64,000 nucleotides of DNA, from contig JACKAW010000002.1 of NCBI GenBank assembly GCA_020634885.1, forward strand, positions 62,001-126,000, read 5' to 3'. The notes below the pieces were generated by a model that saw nothing but the letters and a program-made list of their open reading frames with translations, was not told the origin of the DNA and searched no databases. The DNA comes from Anaerolineales bacterium. Lineage in GTDB: Bacteria; Chloroflexota; Anaerolineae; Anaerolineales; Villigracilaceae. Below are positions 1 to 8,134 of the stretch, one piece after another (positions within the stretch are counted from its first letter, which is position 1; the number at the start of each line of letters is the position of its first letter). Both the position numbers and the translations under genes were made by a program.

Positions 1-171
1 CGCCACGTCATATTTCATGGATAATGCCTCCAGATGGAATCTATTTTTAGGTAAGACACAAATTGATAGTCTGTTCTTACAAGATGACTTGCTCCGCCTC
101 TTTCTTAACCGAAACTTGTTTCGCTTCGATAAACCTTTTCTCATCTTTGAATTTCTCTTGACTACGCTAGG

Positions 172-177
172 TATAAT
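172..177 (+). promoter_or_regulatory. -10 box of the sigma-factor gene (probable leaderless promoter)
   Basis: A perfect TATAAT lies only 6 nt upstream of the ATG at 184, so transcription would be expected to start on or next to the start codon. No Shine-Dalgarno sequence precedes this ATG. No good -35 hexamer sits at normal spacing: TTGACT at 158-163 is far too close. The rest of bases 1-183 is AT-rich and shows nothing else I can support. Confidence 0.5.
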
Positions 178-183
178 CACTTC

Positions 184-816
184 ATGCCGCGCGATAACCA
201 GACTTGGCTCCACGACCTACGTTCGCCTCAAGACCGCGATTCTGCGTTGGCAGACCTGCACAATGTTTTGGTACGAGTTCTGCCCAAAGCCTTATCCCGC
301 TGGCTTTCCCCCGATTCTGGACATTTTGATGCCTTCCTTGAAGATGTGATTCAAGAAACCTTGCTGCGTGTGACGGATAAACTCGACTCGTTTGAAGGGC
401 GCAGCCAATTCACCACTTGGGTGTACAAAATTGCCACCCGCATCGCACTCAACGAACTACGTCACCGCCGCTGGAAGGAAGTCTCGCTGGATGGATTGGA
501 ATCCAGCGATGATCCGAATGAAATCCCCTCTGAACGATTTGCCTCCGACGATCCACACCCCGAAGCGATAGCCGAACGAAAAGACGCCACTGCACTGGTC
601 GAAAGAATCCTTGCCGAAGAACTCACACCGCGTCAACGTGCCGTGCTGACTGCCATCGGAGTCAAAGGCGTGCCAATGGATGAAGTCGCCAAGCGCATGG
701 GCACCAATCGCAACGCGCTTTACAAAATGATGCACGATGCCCGCCTACGAATGCGTCGCCGCCTGAAACGTGAAGGCTTCGAGCCTGAAGAATTGCTCGA
801 CCTGTTTGGTAATTAA
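184..816 (+). CDS. ECF-type RNA polymerase sigma factor
   Basis: Predicted alternative sigma factor of the sigma-70 family, 210 residues, the usual size for group 4 (ECF) sigmas. Region 2 spans about residues 50-97 (a VIQETLLRV segment, then FTTWVYKIATRIALNELR, the core-binding and -10 recognition helices). Region 4 spans about 147-195 (LTPRQRAVL, then a helix-turn-helix with NRNALYKMMHDAR). Regions 1 and 3 are absent, and the acidic linker 100-140 separates the two domains. The start at 184 is chosen because the TATAAT box lies directly before it and the homology begins soon after. The next gene encodes a zinc-binding protein of anti-sigma type 27 nt downstream, the classic sigma/anti-sigma pair. 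The signal it responds to is unknown. Confidence 0.9.
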   Translation: MPRDNQTWLHDLRSPQDRDSALADLHNVLVRVLPKALSRWLSPDSGHFDAFLEDVIQETLLRVTDKLDSFEGRSQFTTWVYKIATRIALNELRHRRWKEVSLDGLESSDDPNEIPSERFASDDPHPEAIAERKDATALVERILAEELTPRQRAVLTAIGVKGVPMDEVAKRMGTNRNALYKMMHDARLRMRRRLKREGFEPEELLDLFGN

Positions 817-843
817 TCGCCTGAGTTGAATGTCAAACCGAAA

Positions 844-1119
844 ATGAGAAATTTCTTAAGTTGGTTGCAAGGTCTATTTCGCAAAGCGTCTCCACCTACC
901 GAGGCGCAAGTTGCGCTTGCCATGATGTCCATGACGCATGAGCAGGAACTCTCCTGTGACGAAGTCCATGACCTGATCGATCAATTTGCCGAAATGCAAT
1001 TACGTGGTGAGAACCCCGCACATCTGTTCCCGCTGGTACAGCGTCATCTTGAAATGTGCCCCGAATGCAGGGAGGAGTTCGAGGCGTTATTGGCGGCGCT
1101 ACAGGTCGAGAAGAAATAA
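844..1119 (+). CDS. zinc-finger anti-sigma factor (zf-HC2-like)
   Basis: Small cytoplasmic protein of about 91 residues that probably binds and silences the sigma factor encoded just upstream. The C-terminal half has one Cys in ELSCDEVHDL and then HLEMCPEC, i.e. the C...H-x3-C-x2-C arrangement of zinc-binding anti-sigma domains. There is no transmembrane helix after the domain, so it would be a soluble rather than membrane-tethered anti-sigma. The start is uncertain: TTG at 826, 10 nt after the sigma stop, would add six residues; I chose the ATG at 844. Assignment rests on the Cys/His pattern and the operon position. Confidence 0.75.
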   Translation: MRNFLSWLQGLFRKASPPTEAQVALAMMSMTHEQELSCDEVHDLIDQFAEMQLRGENPAHLFPLVQRHLEMCPECREEFEALLAALQVEKK

Positions 1120-1412
1120 CAACCCCAATTTATTTTTTTTGAAACAAGATATACAAATCAAAACGCGGTGAAGAGCTTTCTCTGCCGCATATGTTCGTTT
1201 TCTAAATCTATACCCGTATACCAGATTTTTACCTCATCGGACAGATAGGATTGCAGTTGTTGCAACGGCGAATTGACAATTATAGATAAACAACTCAATG
1301 AAGCCATTGACGGGCAATATTAGTAGTTCTGTGGGCAATGAGATATAAGCGCTAGAGTGGGATTAAAACCCAAGTAGAGGACTGCAAACAATTTTTATTT
1401 TTAAATAAATGC
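1120..1412. other. intergenic region before the LacI-family gene
   Basis: About 300 nt of AT-rich sequence without a convincing ORF. An A/T-rich stretch follows the anti-sigma stop codon, but I see no clear stem-loop there. The only recognisable elements are the promoter and operator at the right-hand end, listed separately. Confidence 0.4.
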
Positions 1413-1431
1413 TATAATGCAATCGATTGCA
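1413..1431 (+). promoter_or_regulatory. -10 box overlapping a LacI-family operator
   Basis: TATAAT (1413-1418) runs straight into TGCAATCGATTGCA (1418-1431), a perfect 14-bp palindrome that fits the LacI-family consensus TGNAANCGNTTNCA. A repressor bound here would cover the -10 box and the transcription start, so the downstream LacI-family gene is probably autorepressed. The ATG at 1436 is only 17 nt after the -10 box. Confidence 0.75.
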
Positions 1432-1435
1432 GAAA

Positions 1436-2449
1436 ATGAACAAAAAACCTGTAAAGACCCTTGATGATATTGCCCGCCTGGCGAAAGTTTCCAAATCAAC
1501 GGTGTCGCGCGCGTTGAGCGATAGCCCGCTTTTGAATGACGAGACAAAAAAACGCATCCAGAAAATTGCGCGGGAACATCACTTCAGCATTAACGCCTCT
1601 GCTCGAAATTTACGCGTGCGCCAGAGCCATGCGATTGCCTTTATCACCCCGGATGAAAAAGCGAATTTCTTCTCACCCGAAAGCCAGTTTGGTTTTGAAA
1701 TTTTAGGGGGTATTGGGAACGAATTGCGCTCACTCGGCTATGACCTGCTGATCGCAAACGTCAACCCGAATGACCCTGCCAGTATTTCATCCTACTTCCG
1801 CAGCGGACGTGTGGATGGATTTATTCTCTTAACCACGCATACCAGTCAATCCATTATTGACACGCTCATCGAGTTGGGCGCGCCATTCATTGTGTGGGGT
1901 GAGCCAATGACAGGCTTTGATTATTGTTCCGTCACTGGCGAAAATATCACGGGCGGAATGCTCGCTACCCAGCATCTGATTCAACTTGGCAGGCAGCGCA
2001 TTGCCTTTCTCGGCGGACTTTCTGATGATCTGACGGTTCAGCATCGTTATCAGGGATATGAAAACGCGTTGAAAGCCGCCGGACGGCGGGTCATTGCAAA
2101 ACGGGTTGCTTACGGCGATTATTCCTACGCCTCCGGTTTGGATGCCATGCAACGCCTGCTCAAACAGTCACCAGATTTAGACGCGGTTTTCGTTAACAGT
2201 GATTTGATGGCGATTGCCGCCATCAAGGTCATTCTCGAGAGCGGACGGCGCGTCCCTGAAGATGTGGCGGTGGTAGGTTATGACGATGTATCCATTGCAC
2301 TGTACAACAACCTGCCGCTGACGACCATCCGGCAGAATGTGCCGCTGGCGGGGCAGTTGCTAGCGCAGAATTTGATTCACTATATCAAAACGGGTGAAGT
2401 GAGCCATGTCACCACCTCGGTGGAATTGGTGGTTCGTAAGTCGGCATAA
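1436..2449 (+). CDS. LacI-family transcriptional regulator
   Basis: Predicted sugar-responsive repressor of 337 residues. The N-terminal helix-turn-helix reads TLDDIARLAKVSKSTVSRAL, the standard LacI DNA-binding domain with its YK/ST-VSR recognition helix, followed by a hinge region and a periplasmic-binding-protein-like effector domain ending in VAVVGYDDVSIALYNNLPLTTIRQN, typical of the family. A TTG at 1427 could add three residues, but it lies inside the operator palindrome, so the ATG at 1436 is preferred. Copies of the same 14-bp operator occur at its own promoter and before the GH3 gene 47 nt downstream, so it most likely controls itself and the two beta-glucosidase genes. The effector is probably a beta-glucoside or glucose derivative; that is inference. 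Confidence 0.93.
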   Translation: MNKKPVKTLDDIARLAKVSKSTVSRALSDSPLLNDETKKRIQKIAREHHFSINASARNLRVRQSHAIAFITPDEKANFFSPESQFGFEILGGIGNELRSLGYDLLIANVNPNDPASISSYFRSGRVDGFILLTTHTSQSIIDTLIELGAPFIVWGEPMTGFDYCSVTGENITGGMLATQHLIQLGRQRIAFLGGLSDDLTVQHRYQGYENALKAAGRRVIAKRVAYGDYSYASGLDAMQRLLKQSPDLDAVFVNSDLMAIAAIKVILESGRRVPEDVAVVGYDDVSIALYNNLPLTTIRQNVPLAGQLLAQNLIHYIKTGEVSHVTTSVELVVRKSA

Positions 2450-2465
2450 TTTTTTTATATCCATT

Positions 2466-2479
2466 TGCAAACGATTGCA
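2466..2479 (+). promoter_or_regulatory. LacI-family operator before the GH3 gene pair
   Basis: TGCAAACGATTGCA fits TGNAANCGNTTNCA exactly and differs from the operator at 1418-1431 at one position (A for T at position 6). It lies between the LacI-family stop codon and the RBS (AAGGAG) of the first GH3 gene, the position expected for a repressor site controlling that gene. Confidence 0.75.
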
Positions 2480-2496
2480 AAACACAAGGAGAAACC

Positions 2497-4719
2497 ATGA
2501 GCAAGGCAAAAGATTCAGAAAAACAGAAACAGGTTGCAGTTAAGGTTGAGGCGCTTCTCAAGAAGATGAGTCTCGAAGAGAAAGTCGGGCAACTCAATCA
2601 AGTGGGCGGTGCGGCGTTTTCTCCTGGACCTGCCGCCGAAGACCAAATCCGCAAAGGCGGCGCAGGCTCGGTCTTGTGGCTGAACGATACGAAGAAGTTC
2701 AACGAGTTGCAAAAGATTGCAATGGAAGAAAGCCCGTCGGGCATTCCATTGCTGTTCGCGTTGGATGTGATCCACGGCTACCGTACCATCTTCCCCGTGC
2801 CGTTGGCGATGGCAGCTTCGTGGGACCCGAACGTGCCAGAGAAGACTCAGACCATCGCGGCGAAGGAAGCGCGCGCAGCGGGTCTGCATTGGACGTTTGG
2901 TCCCATGCTCGATATCTGCCGTGACCCGCGCTGGGGGCGCATTGTGGAAGGCGCGGGCGAAGACCCGTATCTCGGTTCGGCGATGGCTGCGGCGCAAGTG
3001 CGCGGATTCCAAGGTGATGACCTTTCTGACTCAGAGCGCGTGCTGGCATGTGCCAAACATTTTGCAGGCTATGGTTATTCCGATGGCGGACGAGATTATG
3101 ACCCCGTGTATCTTTCTGAGGCGCAACTTCGCAACATTGTTTTGCCTCCATTCAAAGCCGCCGCAGACGCGGGCGTGGCAACCTTCATGAGCGCGTACAT
3201 GGATTTGAACGATGTGCCCGCCACAGGCAACCGCTGGTTGTTGCGTCAGGTTCTGCGTGAAGAATGGGGCTTCGACGGCTTCTTGGTTTCAGACGCATTC
3301 GCCGTTGGCAACATGGTCATTCAACATCACGCCAAAGACAAACGTGAAGCCGCCCTGCGCGGACTCAAGGCGGGCATGAACATGGACATGTCCAGTTACA
3401 CCTACACCGAAAACGCCGCGCAGTTGGTTGCAGATGGCGCATTAACCGAAGCCGAAATTGACGAACTCGTGCGCCCGATTCTCACCATCAAATTCAAGAT
3501 GGGCTTGTTTGAGAAACCCTACGTGGATGAAACCCTGCTCGAAAAAGTGATTGCCTTGCCCGAACATCGTACTGCTTCACGTTGGGCTGCCCAGCGCTCG
3601 ATGGTTCTGCTCCGCAACGAAGGCGGACTTTTGCCGTTGAGCAAAGACATCAAGAAAGTTTCGGTCATTGGTCCCGTTGCCGATTCCATGCAAGCCACCG
3701 AAGGCTCGTGGATGGTCTTCGGTCACACGCCCGCTGCTGTCACCGTGCTGGAAGGTATCCGCGCCAAGTTGCCGAATGCCGAAGTGACCTATGCCTCGGG
3801 TCCAGAGATTCGCCGCGACATCCCTTCGTGGTTTGAAAGCCTGATGGCAGGTCAGGAACGGAAGCCCGAGCAAACTCCAGCGGAGTCTGAATCGGCTTTT
3901 CAATCCGCATTGGAAGTTGCCAAAGCCGCCGACCAAGTCATCATGGTGCTTGGCGAAACAGACGTCATGGCAGGCGAAGCCGCTTCACGCGCCTCGCTCG
4001 ACCTCCCCGGGCGGCAGGAAGAATTGCTCAAAGCCGTCTCCGCGTTGGGCAAGCCCGTTGTGTTGGTGTTGTTAAATGGTCGTCCACTCAGCATTAACTG
4101 GGCAGCCGAAAACGTCCCCGCGATTCTCGAAGCGTGGGAGCCTGGCACCGAAGGCGGCAACGCCGTGGCAGACATCCTCTTTGGCGACGCGAACCCTGGC
4201 GGCAAACTTCCCGTCACCTTCCCGCGCAAAGGCAGCCACGCGCCGCTTTACTACGCCCGCAACATGACCCACTCGCCCGAAGGCAGCCCCATGTATAACC
4301 CGCGCTATTGGGACGGTCTGCCCGTGCCGCTTTATCCCTTCGGCTTCGGTCTCAGTTACACCACTTTTGAATTTTCCAATCTCAAAGTTTCTGCCGAGAA
4401 AATCAAAGTCGGCGCGAGTCTCACCGTCACTGTGGATGTGACCAACACAGGCAAAGTCGCAGGCGACGAAGTGGCGCAACTTTATATCCACCAACAATAT
4501 GGAACCGACACCCGCCCCATCCGCGAACTGAAAGGCTTCGAGAGAATCACCCTCCAGCCCGGCGAGAAGAAGACTGTGACCTTCAGCCTCGGCGCGAATG
4601 AATTGACCTACTGGAGCAGCAACGCAGGCAAATGGATTCAAGACCCCGCCTCATTCGACCTTTGGGCTGGTTCAGATTCCCAAGCCTCTCTCCACGCTGA
4701 ATTTGAAGTGACGTCGTAA
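2497..4719 (+). CDS. GH3 beta-glucosidase, cytoplasmic (BglX-like)
   Basis: Retaining beta-glucosidase of glycoside hydrolase family 3, 740 residues, hydrolysing terminal non-reducing beta-glucosyl residues. The (beta/alpha)8 domain holds FALDVIHG (87-94), RDPRWGRIVEGAGEDPYL (142-159) and KHFAGYG (187-193), with the predicted catalytic Asp at residue 266 in VSDAFAV. The alpha/beta sandwich follows, and a fibronectin-III-like domain (LTVTVDVTNTG, EVAQLYIHQ, REGLKGFERI-type strand) closes the protein. There is no signal peptide, so it acts on imported oligosaccharides. Start ATG has an AAGGAG RBS. It is the first gene behind the operator at 2466-2479 and is followed 41 nt later by a GH3 paralogue. 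Confidence 0.93.
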   Translation: MSKAKDSEKQKQVAVKVEALLKKMSLEEKVGQLNQVGGAAFSPGPAAEDQIRKGGAGSVLWLNDTKKFNELQKIAMEESPSGIPLLFALDVIHGYRTIFPVPLAMAASWDPNVPEKTQTIAAKEARAAGLHWTFGPMLDICRDPRWGRIVEGAGEDPYLGSAMAAAQVRGFQGDDLSDSERVLACAKHFAGYGYSDGGRDYDPVYLSEAQLRNIVLPPFKAAADAGVATFMSAYMDLNDVPATGNRWLLRQVLREEWGFDGFLVSDAFAVGNMVIQHHAKDKREAALRGLKAGMNMDMSSYTYTENAAQLVADGALTEAEIDELVRPILTIKFKMGLFEKPYVDETLLEKVIALPEHRTASRWAAQRSMVLLRNEGGLLPLSKDIKKVSVIGPVADSMQATEGSWMVFGHTPAAVTVLEGIRAKLPNAEVTYASGPEIRRDIPSWFESLMAGQERKPEQTPAESESAFQSALEVAKAADQVIMVLGETDVMAGEAASRASLDLPGRQEELLKAVSALGKPVVLVLLNGRPLSINWAAENVPAILEAWEPGTEGGNAVADILFGDANPGGKLPVTFPRKGSHAPLYYARNMTHSPEGSPMYNPRYWDGLPVPLYPFGFGLSYTTFEFSNLKVSAEKIKVGASLTVTVDVTNTGKVAGDEVAQLYIHQQYGTDTRPIRELKGFERITLQPGEKKTVTFSLGANELTYWSSNAGKWIQDPASFDLWAGSDSQASLHAEFEVTS

Positions 4720-4727
4720 AACATTTT

Positions 4728-4753
4728 TAACCCTTTGTCTCCTTTGTGGTTAT
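4728..4753 (+). repeat. TTTGTGG-type intergenic word repeat, single arm
   Basis: Short run with CTTTGTCTCCTTTGTGG between the two GH3 genes. It resembles the TTCGTGG-type elements at 10112, 26096, 27417 and 62770 but here only one arm is present. It occupies the place where an RBS for the second GH3 gene would be expected. Confidence 0.4.
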
Positions 4754-4760
4754 AGAACCT

Positions 4761-6932
4761 ATGTCAGAACAAACACCTGTCTACCTCAACCCAAAACTGA
4801 GCGTTGAAGAACGCGTACAAGACCTGCTCAGCCGCATGACCCTCGAAGAAAAAGTAGGGCAGATCACCATGTGGGATGCGCGCGATGAAGACCTGTCTTT
4901 CATCAACACGCGTTTCCCCGGCTCCATTTTGCACATCCTCGGCGAGAAACTAAATCGCGCCATGGACTTAGCCGCGCAGAACCGCCTCGCCATCCCGTTG
5001 ATCGTCGGCGAAGACGCCATTCACGGACATTCCTTCTGGAAGGGCGCGAACATCTTCCCGACCCAGTTGGCGATGGCTGCCAGTTGGAACATTAACCTGC
5101 TCGAACGCGTGGGGCGCGTCACCGCCGAAGAAGCCGCGCCTACAGGCATTCATTGGACGTTCTCGCCCGTGCTTTGCCTCACCCGTGACCTGCGTTGGGG
5201 GCGCACCGACGAGACCTTTGGCGAAGACCCATATCTCATCGGCGAATTTGGCGCAGCGTTGATTCGCGGGTATCAAGGCAAAGGCTTGGATGATCCGCAA
5301 GGCATTCTCGCCACCGCCAAACATTACGCGGGCTACTCCGAAACTCAAGGCGGACGCGACGCCTCCGAAGCGGACATCTCGCCGCGCAAACTGCGCAGTT
5401 ATTTCCTGCCGCCTTTCGAGCGTGCCGCCCGCGCTGGCGCGATGACCTTCATGACGGGCTATCAATCGATTGAAGGTGTGCCGTCCACCATGAATCATTG
5501 GCTGCTGACCGAAGTGCTGAAAGATGAATGGGGCTTCAAAGGAATCGTCGTCACCGATTGGGACAACGTTGGGCGTTTGGTCTACGAGCAAAAAGTCTGC
5601 GCCAATGATGTCGAAGCGGCAGTTGTTGCCGTGCGTGCGGGCAACGACATGATGATGACCACTCCGCAATTTTTTGAAGCCGCCATCGAAGCCGTCCGCT
5701 CGGGCAAACTTGCCGAGAGCGAAATCGAAGCGCCTTGCGCCCGCCTGCTTGCGCTCAAGTTCCGCATGGGGCTATTTGAAAATCCGCGCCGCCCCAATTT
5801 GGAGCAAGCCGCCATTGAGATCAACCGCGCAGACCATCGCGCCATCAATCTCGAAGCCGCCCGCCAAAGCCTCATCCTTTTGCAGAACAACGGCTTGCTT
5901 CCGCTTGACCCGACGAAACTAAAATCCATTGCGTTGATCGGACCGAACGCCGATGACGATTTGCAGCAACTCGGTGACTGGTCGCTCGGCGCTTCGCAAC
6001 ATCCGCCCGAGGCGGGGAAGCACCCACGTGAGAAAACGACTACGCTGTTAGATGGTCTCCGCAATTTGGCTCCCGCTAATTTGAAAATCCACTACGAGCG
6101 CGGCTGTTCCATTTTGGATGACGACACTGCGGGCATTCCCGCCGCTGTGGCTGCGGCTCAAAAAGCGGATGTGGTTGTGGCTGTGGTGGGTGACCATTTG
6201 AACTTCGTCGGTGAGACGCTCAGCACCGCCACGCTCGAACTGCAAGGCGGACAAATTGAATTGCTCAACGCGCTGGAGAAAATAGGCAAGCCGATGATTG
6301 TGGTCTTGGTCAACAGCAAGCCGCTGGTCTTGCCCCCGTCCGCAAAAAATGCCGCTGCCATTATCGAAGTCTTCAACCCTGGCATGGAAGGCGGCACGGC
6401 AGTTGTCGAAGCATTGTTCGGTTTGCTCAACCCCGCGGGCAAGTTGACCATCTCCATCCCTGTGCATGTTGGGCAACAGCCCATCTTCTACAGCCAAGTC
6501 CGCGGACAACACGGCAGCCGCTACGCCGACCTGACGCAAGAGCCGCTCTTCCCCTTCGGGCATGGACTCAGTTATACAGAATACACTTATTCCAACCTGC
6601 GCCTATCATCTTCCAAACTCGCACAAGGCGAATCGGTCAAAGTCTTTGTGGATGTGGAGAACATCGGTCAACGCGCAGGCGTGGAAATTGTGCAAGTCTA
6701 CGTTAGTGACGTGGTCACTTCGGTCACCTGGGTGAACAAGGCGCTCAAAGGTTTCGCCCGCGTGTCGCTCAACCCTGGCGAAAAGAAAACCGTCGAAGTG
6801 GAATTGCCGTTCGACTCATTTCGCATCGTGAACGCCAAAGCCGAATACATCGTCGAAGCAGGCGAGTTTGAAATTCTGGTCGGACCTTCTTCAAGGGATA
6901 GCGATTTGTTGAAGACGACGTTGACGATTTAG
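4761..6932 (+). CDS. GH3 beta-glucosidase, second tandem copy
   Basis: GH3 hydrolase of 723 residues (from the ATG at 4761; a GTG at 4746 would add five). Motifs parallel the upstream paralogue: VGEDAIHGH (82-90), RWGRTDETFGEDPYL (145-159), KHYAGYSETQGGRD (187-200) and the predicted nucleophile Asp266 in VTDWDNV. A C-terminal Fn3-like domain is present (VKVFVDVENIGQRAG). No signal peptide. Divergence from the first copy (for example TDWDNV against SDAFAV) suggests a different linkage or aglycone preference, perhaps beta-xylosidase or beta-1,3/1,4 side activity; sequence alone does not decide. It has no visible RBS, so it may be translated by coupling or weakly. Transcription ends at the hairpin at 6936. 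Confidence 0.92.
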   Translation: MSEQTPVYLNPKLSVEERVQDLLSRMTLEEKVGQITMWDARDEDLSFINTRFPGSILHILGEKLNRAMDLAAQNRLAIPLIVGEDAIHGHSFWKGANIFPTQLAMAASWNINLLERVGRVTAEEAAPTGIHWTFSPVLCLTRDLRWGRTDETFGEDPYLIGEFGAALIRGYQGKGLDDPQGILATAKHYAGYSETQGGRDASEADISPRKLRSYFLPPFERAARAGAMTFMTGYQSIEGVPSTMNHWLLTEVLKDEWGFKGIVVTDWDNVGRLVYEQKVCANDVEAAVVAVRAGNDMMMTTPQFFEAAIEAVRSGKLAESEIEAPCARLLALKFRMGLFENPRRPNLEQAAIEINRADHRAINLEAARQSLILLQNNGLLPLDPTKLKSIALIGPNADDDLQQLGDWSLGASQHPPEAGKHPREKTTTLLDGLRNLAPANLKIHYERGCSILDDDTAGIPAAVAAAQKADVVVAVVGDHLNFVGETLSTATLELQGGQIELLNALEKIGKPMIVVLVNSKPLVLPPSAKNAAAIIEVFNPGMEGGTAVVEALFGLLNPAGKLTISIPVHVGQQPIFYSQVRGQHGSRYADLTQEPLFPFGHGLSYTEYTYSNLRLSSSKLAQGESVKVFVDVENIGQRAGVEIVQVYVSDVVTSVTWVNKALKGFARVSLNPGEKKTVEVELPFDSFRIVNAKAEYIVEAGEFEILVGPSSRDSDLLKTTLTI

Positions 6933-6935
6933 AAA

Positions 6936-6974
6936 AAAAGACCTGACAGGTTTTCAAAACCTGTCAGGTCTTTT
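6936..6974. terminator. bidirectional rho-independent terminator
   Basis: Perfect inverted repeat: AAAAGACCTGACAGG (6936-6950) pairs with CCTGTCAGGTCTTTT (6960-6974) around a 9-nt loop, with A and T runs on both flanks. It lies between convergent genes (GH3 on plus, oxidoreductase on minus) and can serve both. Confidence 0.88.
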
Positions 6975-6991
6975 GCTTAAGTGAAGAATTT

Positions 6992-8131
6992 TTAATGCGC
7001 AATTCCCATCTCTTCGATAAACTCAAAATAGACTTGACCCGAATATCCGCGTGGGATGGGAGGCATAATTTCAAAGGTGGATTCCAGTTTTTGATTCACA
7101 CCCGTCTCGCTGCTTTTGACAATGCCATGCAATACATCCAACGCGTGATACGCCATCTCTTTGTTGGCGCGGTTCTTGCGTCCCATGCGCATGGACCAAG
7201 CCATCTCTGCCACGCCAAGCCCGCGATATTCTTCGGTGAAGGCGTGGCTTTGCGGCATGACGATTGGCTCGTTGCTGCCTTTCACAATGACCTTGACCTC
7301 GCCGCCGAAGTGGTCGGGGTCTGCCATGTAGAGGATTCCCATCGTGCCATGCAATGTGAGAACGGGGCGTTCTGGAACGGTGAAGATGGAGTTGGCATCG
7401 AAGAGAACATTCCCGACTGTGCCGCTTTCGAATTGCAGGGTCCCCGCCATGAGATTTTCACACTCGATCTGAAATGGTTCGCCGAAATTCTCCAGCGCAA
7501 AGTTTTTACGTTCTGGGTTTCGCCTGCGTGTGACGCCTGAAACTTCCTTGACTGGACCCAAAATGCTCAACAAGGCAGTGATGGAATAAATGCCCACATC
7601 GAAACCGATGCCGCCGCCAGGTTTGGCGGTGAATGGGAAAGCGCGGCTGAAGATTTCGCTGTCACGGGTCAATGTGGACACGCAGGATGTGACCTCGCCG
7701 ATCATGCCGCTATCCACCACGTAACGCGCGGTTTGAATCGCCGAACCTAAAAATGTATCGGGCGCGGCGCCAAGATAGAGATTTTTTTCATCGGCAAGTT
7801 TGACCAACTCGGCGGCGTGTTCCAATTCCACCGTCATCGTTTTCTCGGTGTAGACGTGTTTGCCCGCTTCGAGCAATTGCTTGATAACGGGGTAATGTCC
7901 TGTCGGCGCGGTGAGGTTGACTACGATCTCAATCGAATCATCCGCCAGAATTTCTTCAAACGTCATCGCCTTGATTCCAAATTTCTCAACCTTGTCTTTT
8001 ACTTTGTCAGGGTTGCGGTCGTAGCCGCCGACCACATCCAAAATTTTGAACTTGTTGATCATCGTGCCGAGATATGAGTCGCTGATTCCACCGCAGCCTA
8101 CGATGGCAACTTTTACAGGTTGGATTTTCAT
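6992..8131 (-). CDS. Gfo/Idh/MocA family oxidoreductase
   Basis: NAD(P)-dependent sugar or cyclitol dehydrogenase, 379 residues. The N-terminal Rossmann fold starts with VAIVGCGGISDSYLG (GxGxxS nucleotide-binding loop) and continues with the family segment LEAGKHVYTEKTMTVE, whose Lys corresponds to the conserved EKP lysine (here EKT). The C-terminal domain has the GGGIGFDVGIYSI stretch of the family. Substrate unknown; family members oxidise inositols, glucose-fructose, N-acetyl-sugars or glycosides. It is the second gene of a two-gene minus-strand unit, 3 nt after the TolB-like gene, and ends at the bidirectional terminator. Confidence 0.9.
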   Translation of the reverse strand: MKIQPVKVAIVGCGGISDSYLGTMINKFKILDVVGGYDRNPDKVKDKVEKFGIKAMTFEEILADDSIEIVVNLTAPTGHYPVIKQLLEAGKHVYTEKTMTVELEHAAELVKLADEKNLYLGAAPDTFLGSAIQTARYVVDSGMIGEVTSCVSTLTRDSEIFSRAFPFTAKPGGGIGFDVGIYSITALLSILGPVKEVSGVTRRRNPERKNFALENFGEPFQIECENLMAGTLQFESGTVGNVLFDANSIFTVPERPVLTLHGTMGILYMADPDHFGGEVKVIVKGSNEPIVMPQSHAFTEEYRGLGVAEMAWSMRMGRKNRANKEMAYHALDVLHGIVKSSETGVNQKLESTFEIMPPIPRGYSGQVYFEFIEEMGIAH

Positions 8132-8134
8132 GAT

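Noticed and set aside
158..163. TTGACT as -35 box of the sigma-factor gene
   Set aside because: Only 8 nt separate it from the TATAAT box, far less than the 16-18 nt needed.
17..349. ORF of 110 codons at the left end
   Set aside because: It overlaps the sigma-factor start in another frame, has no recognisable domain and no RBS.
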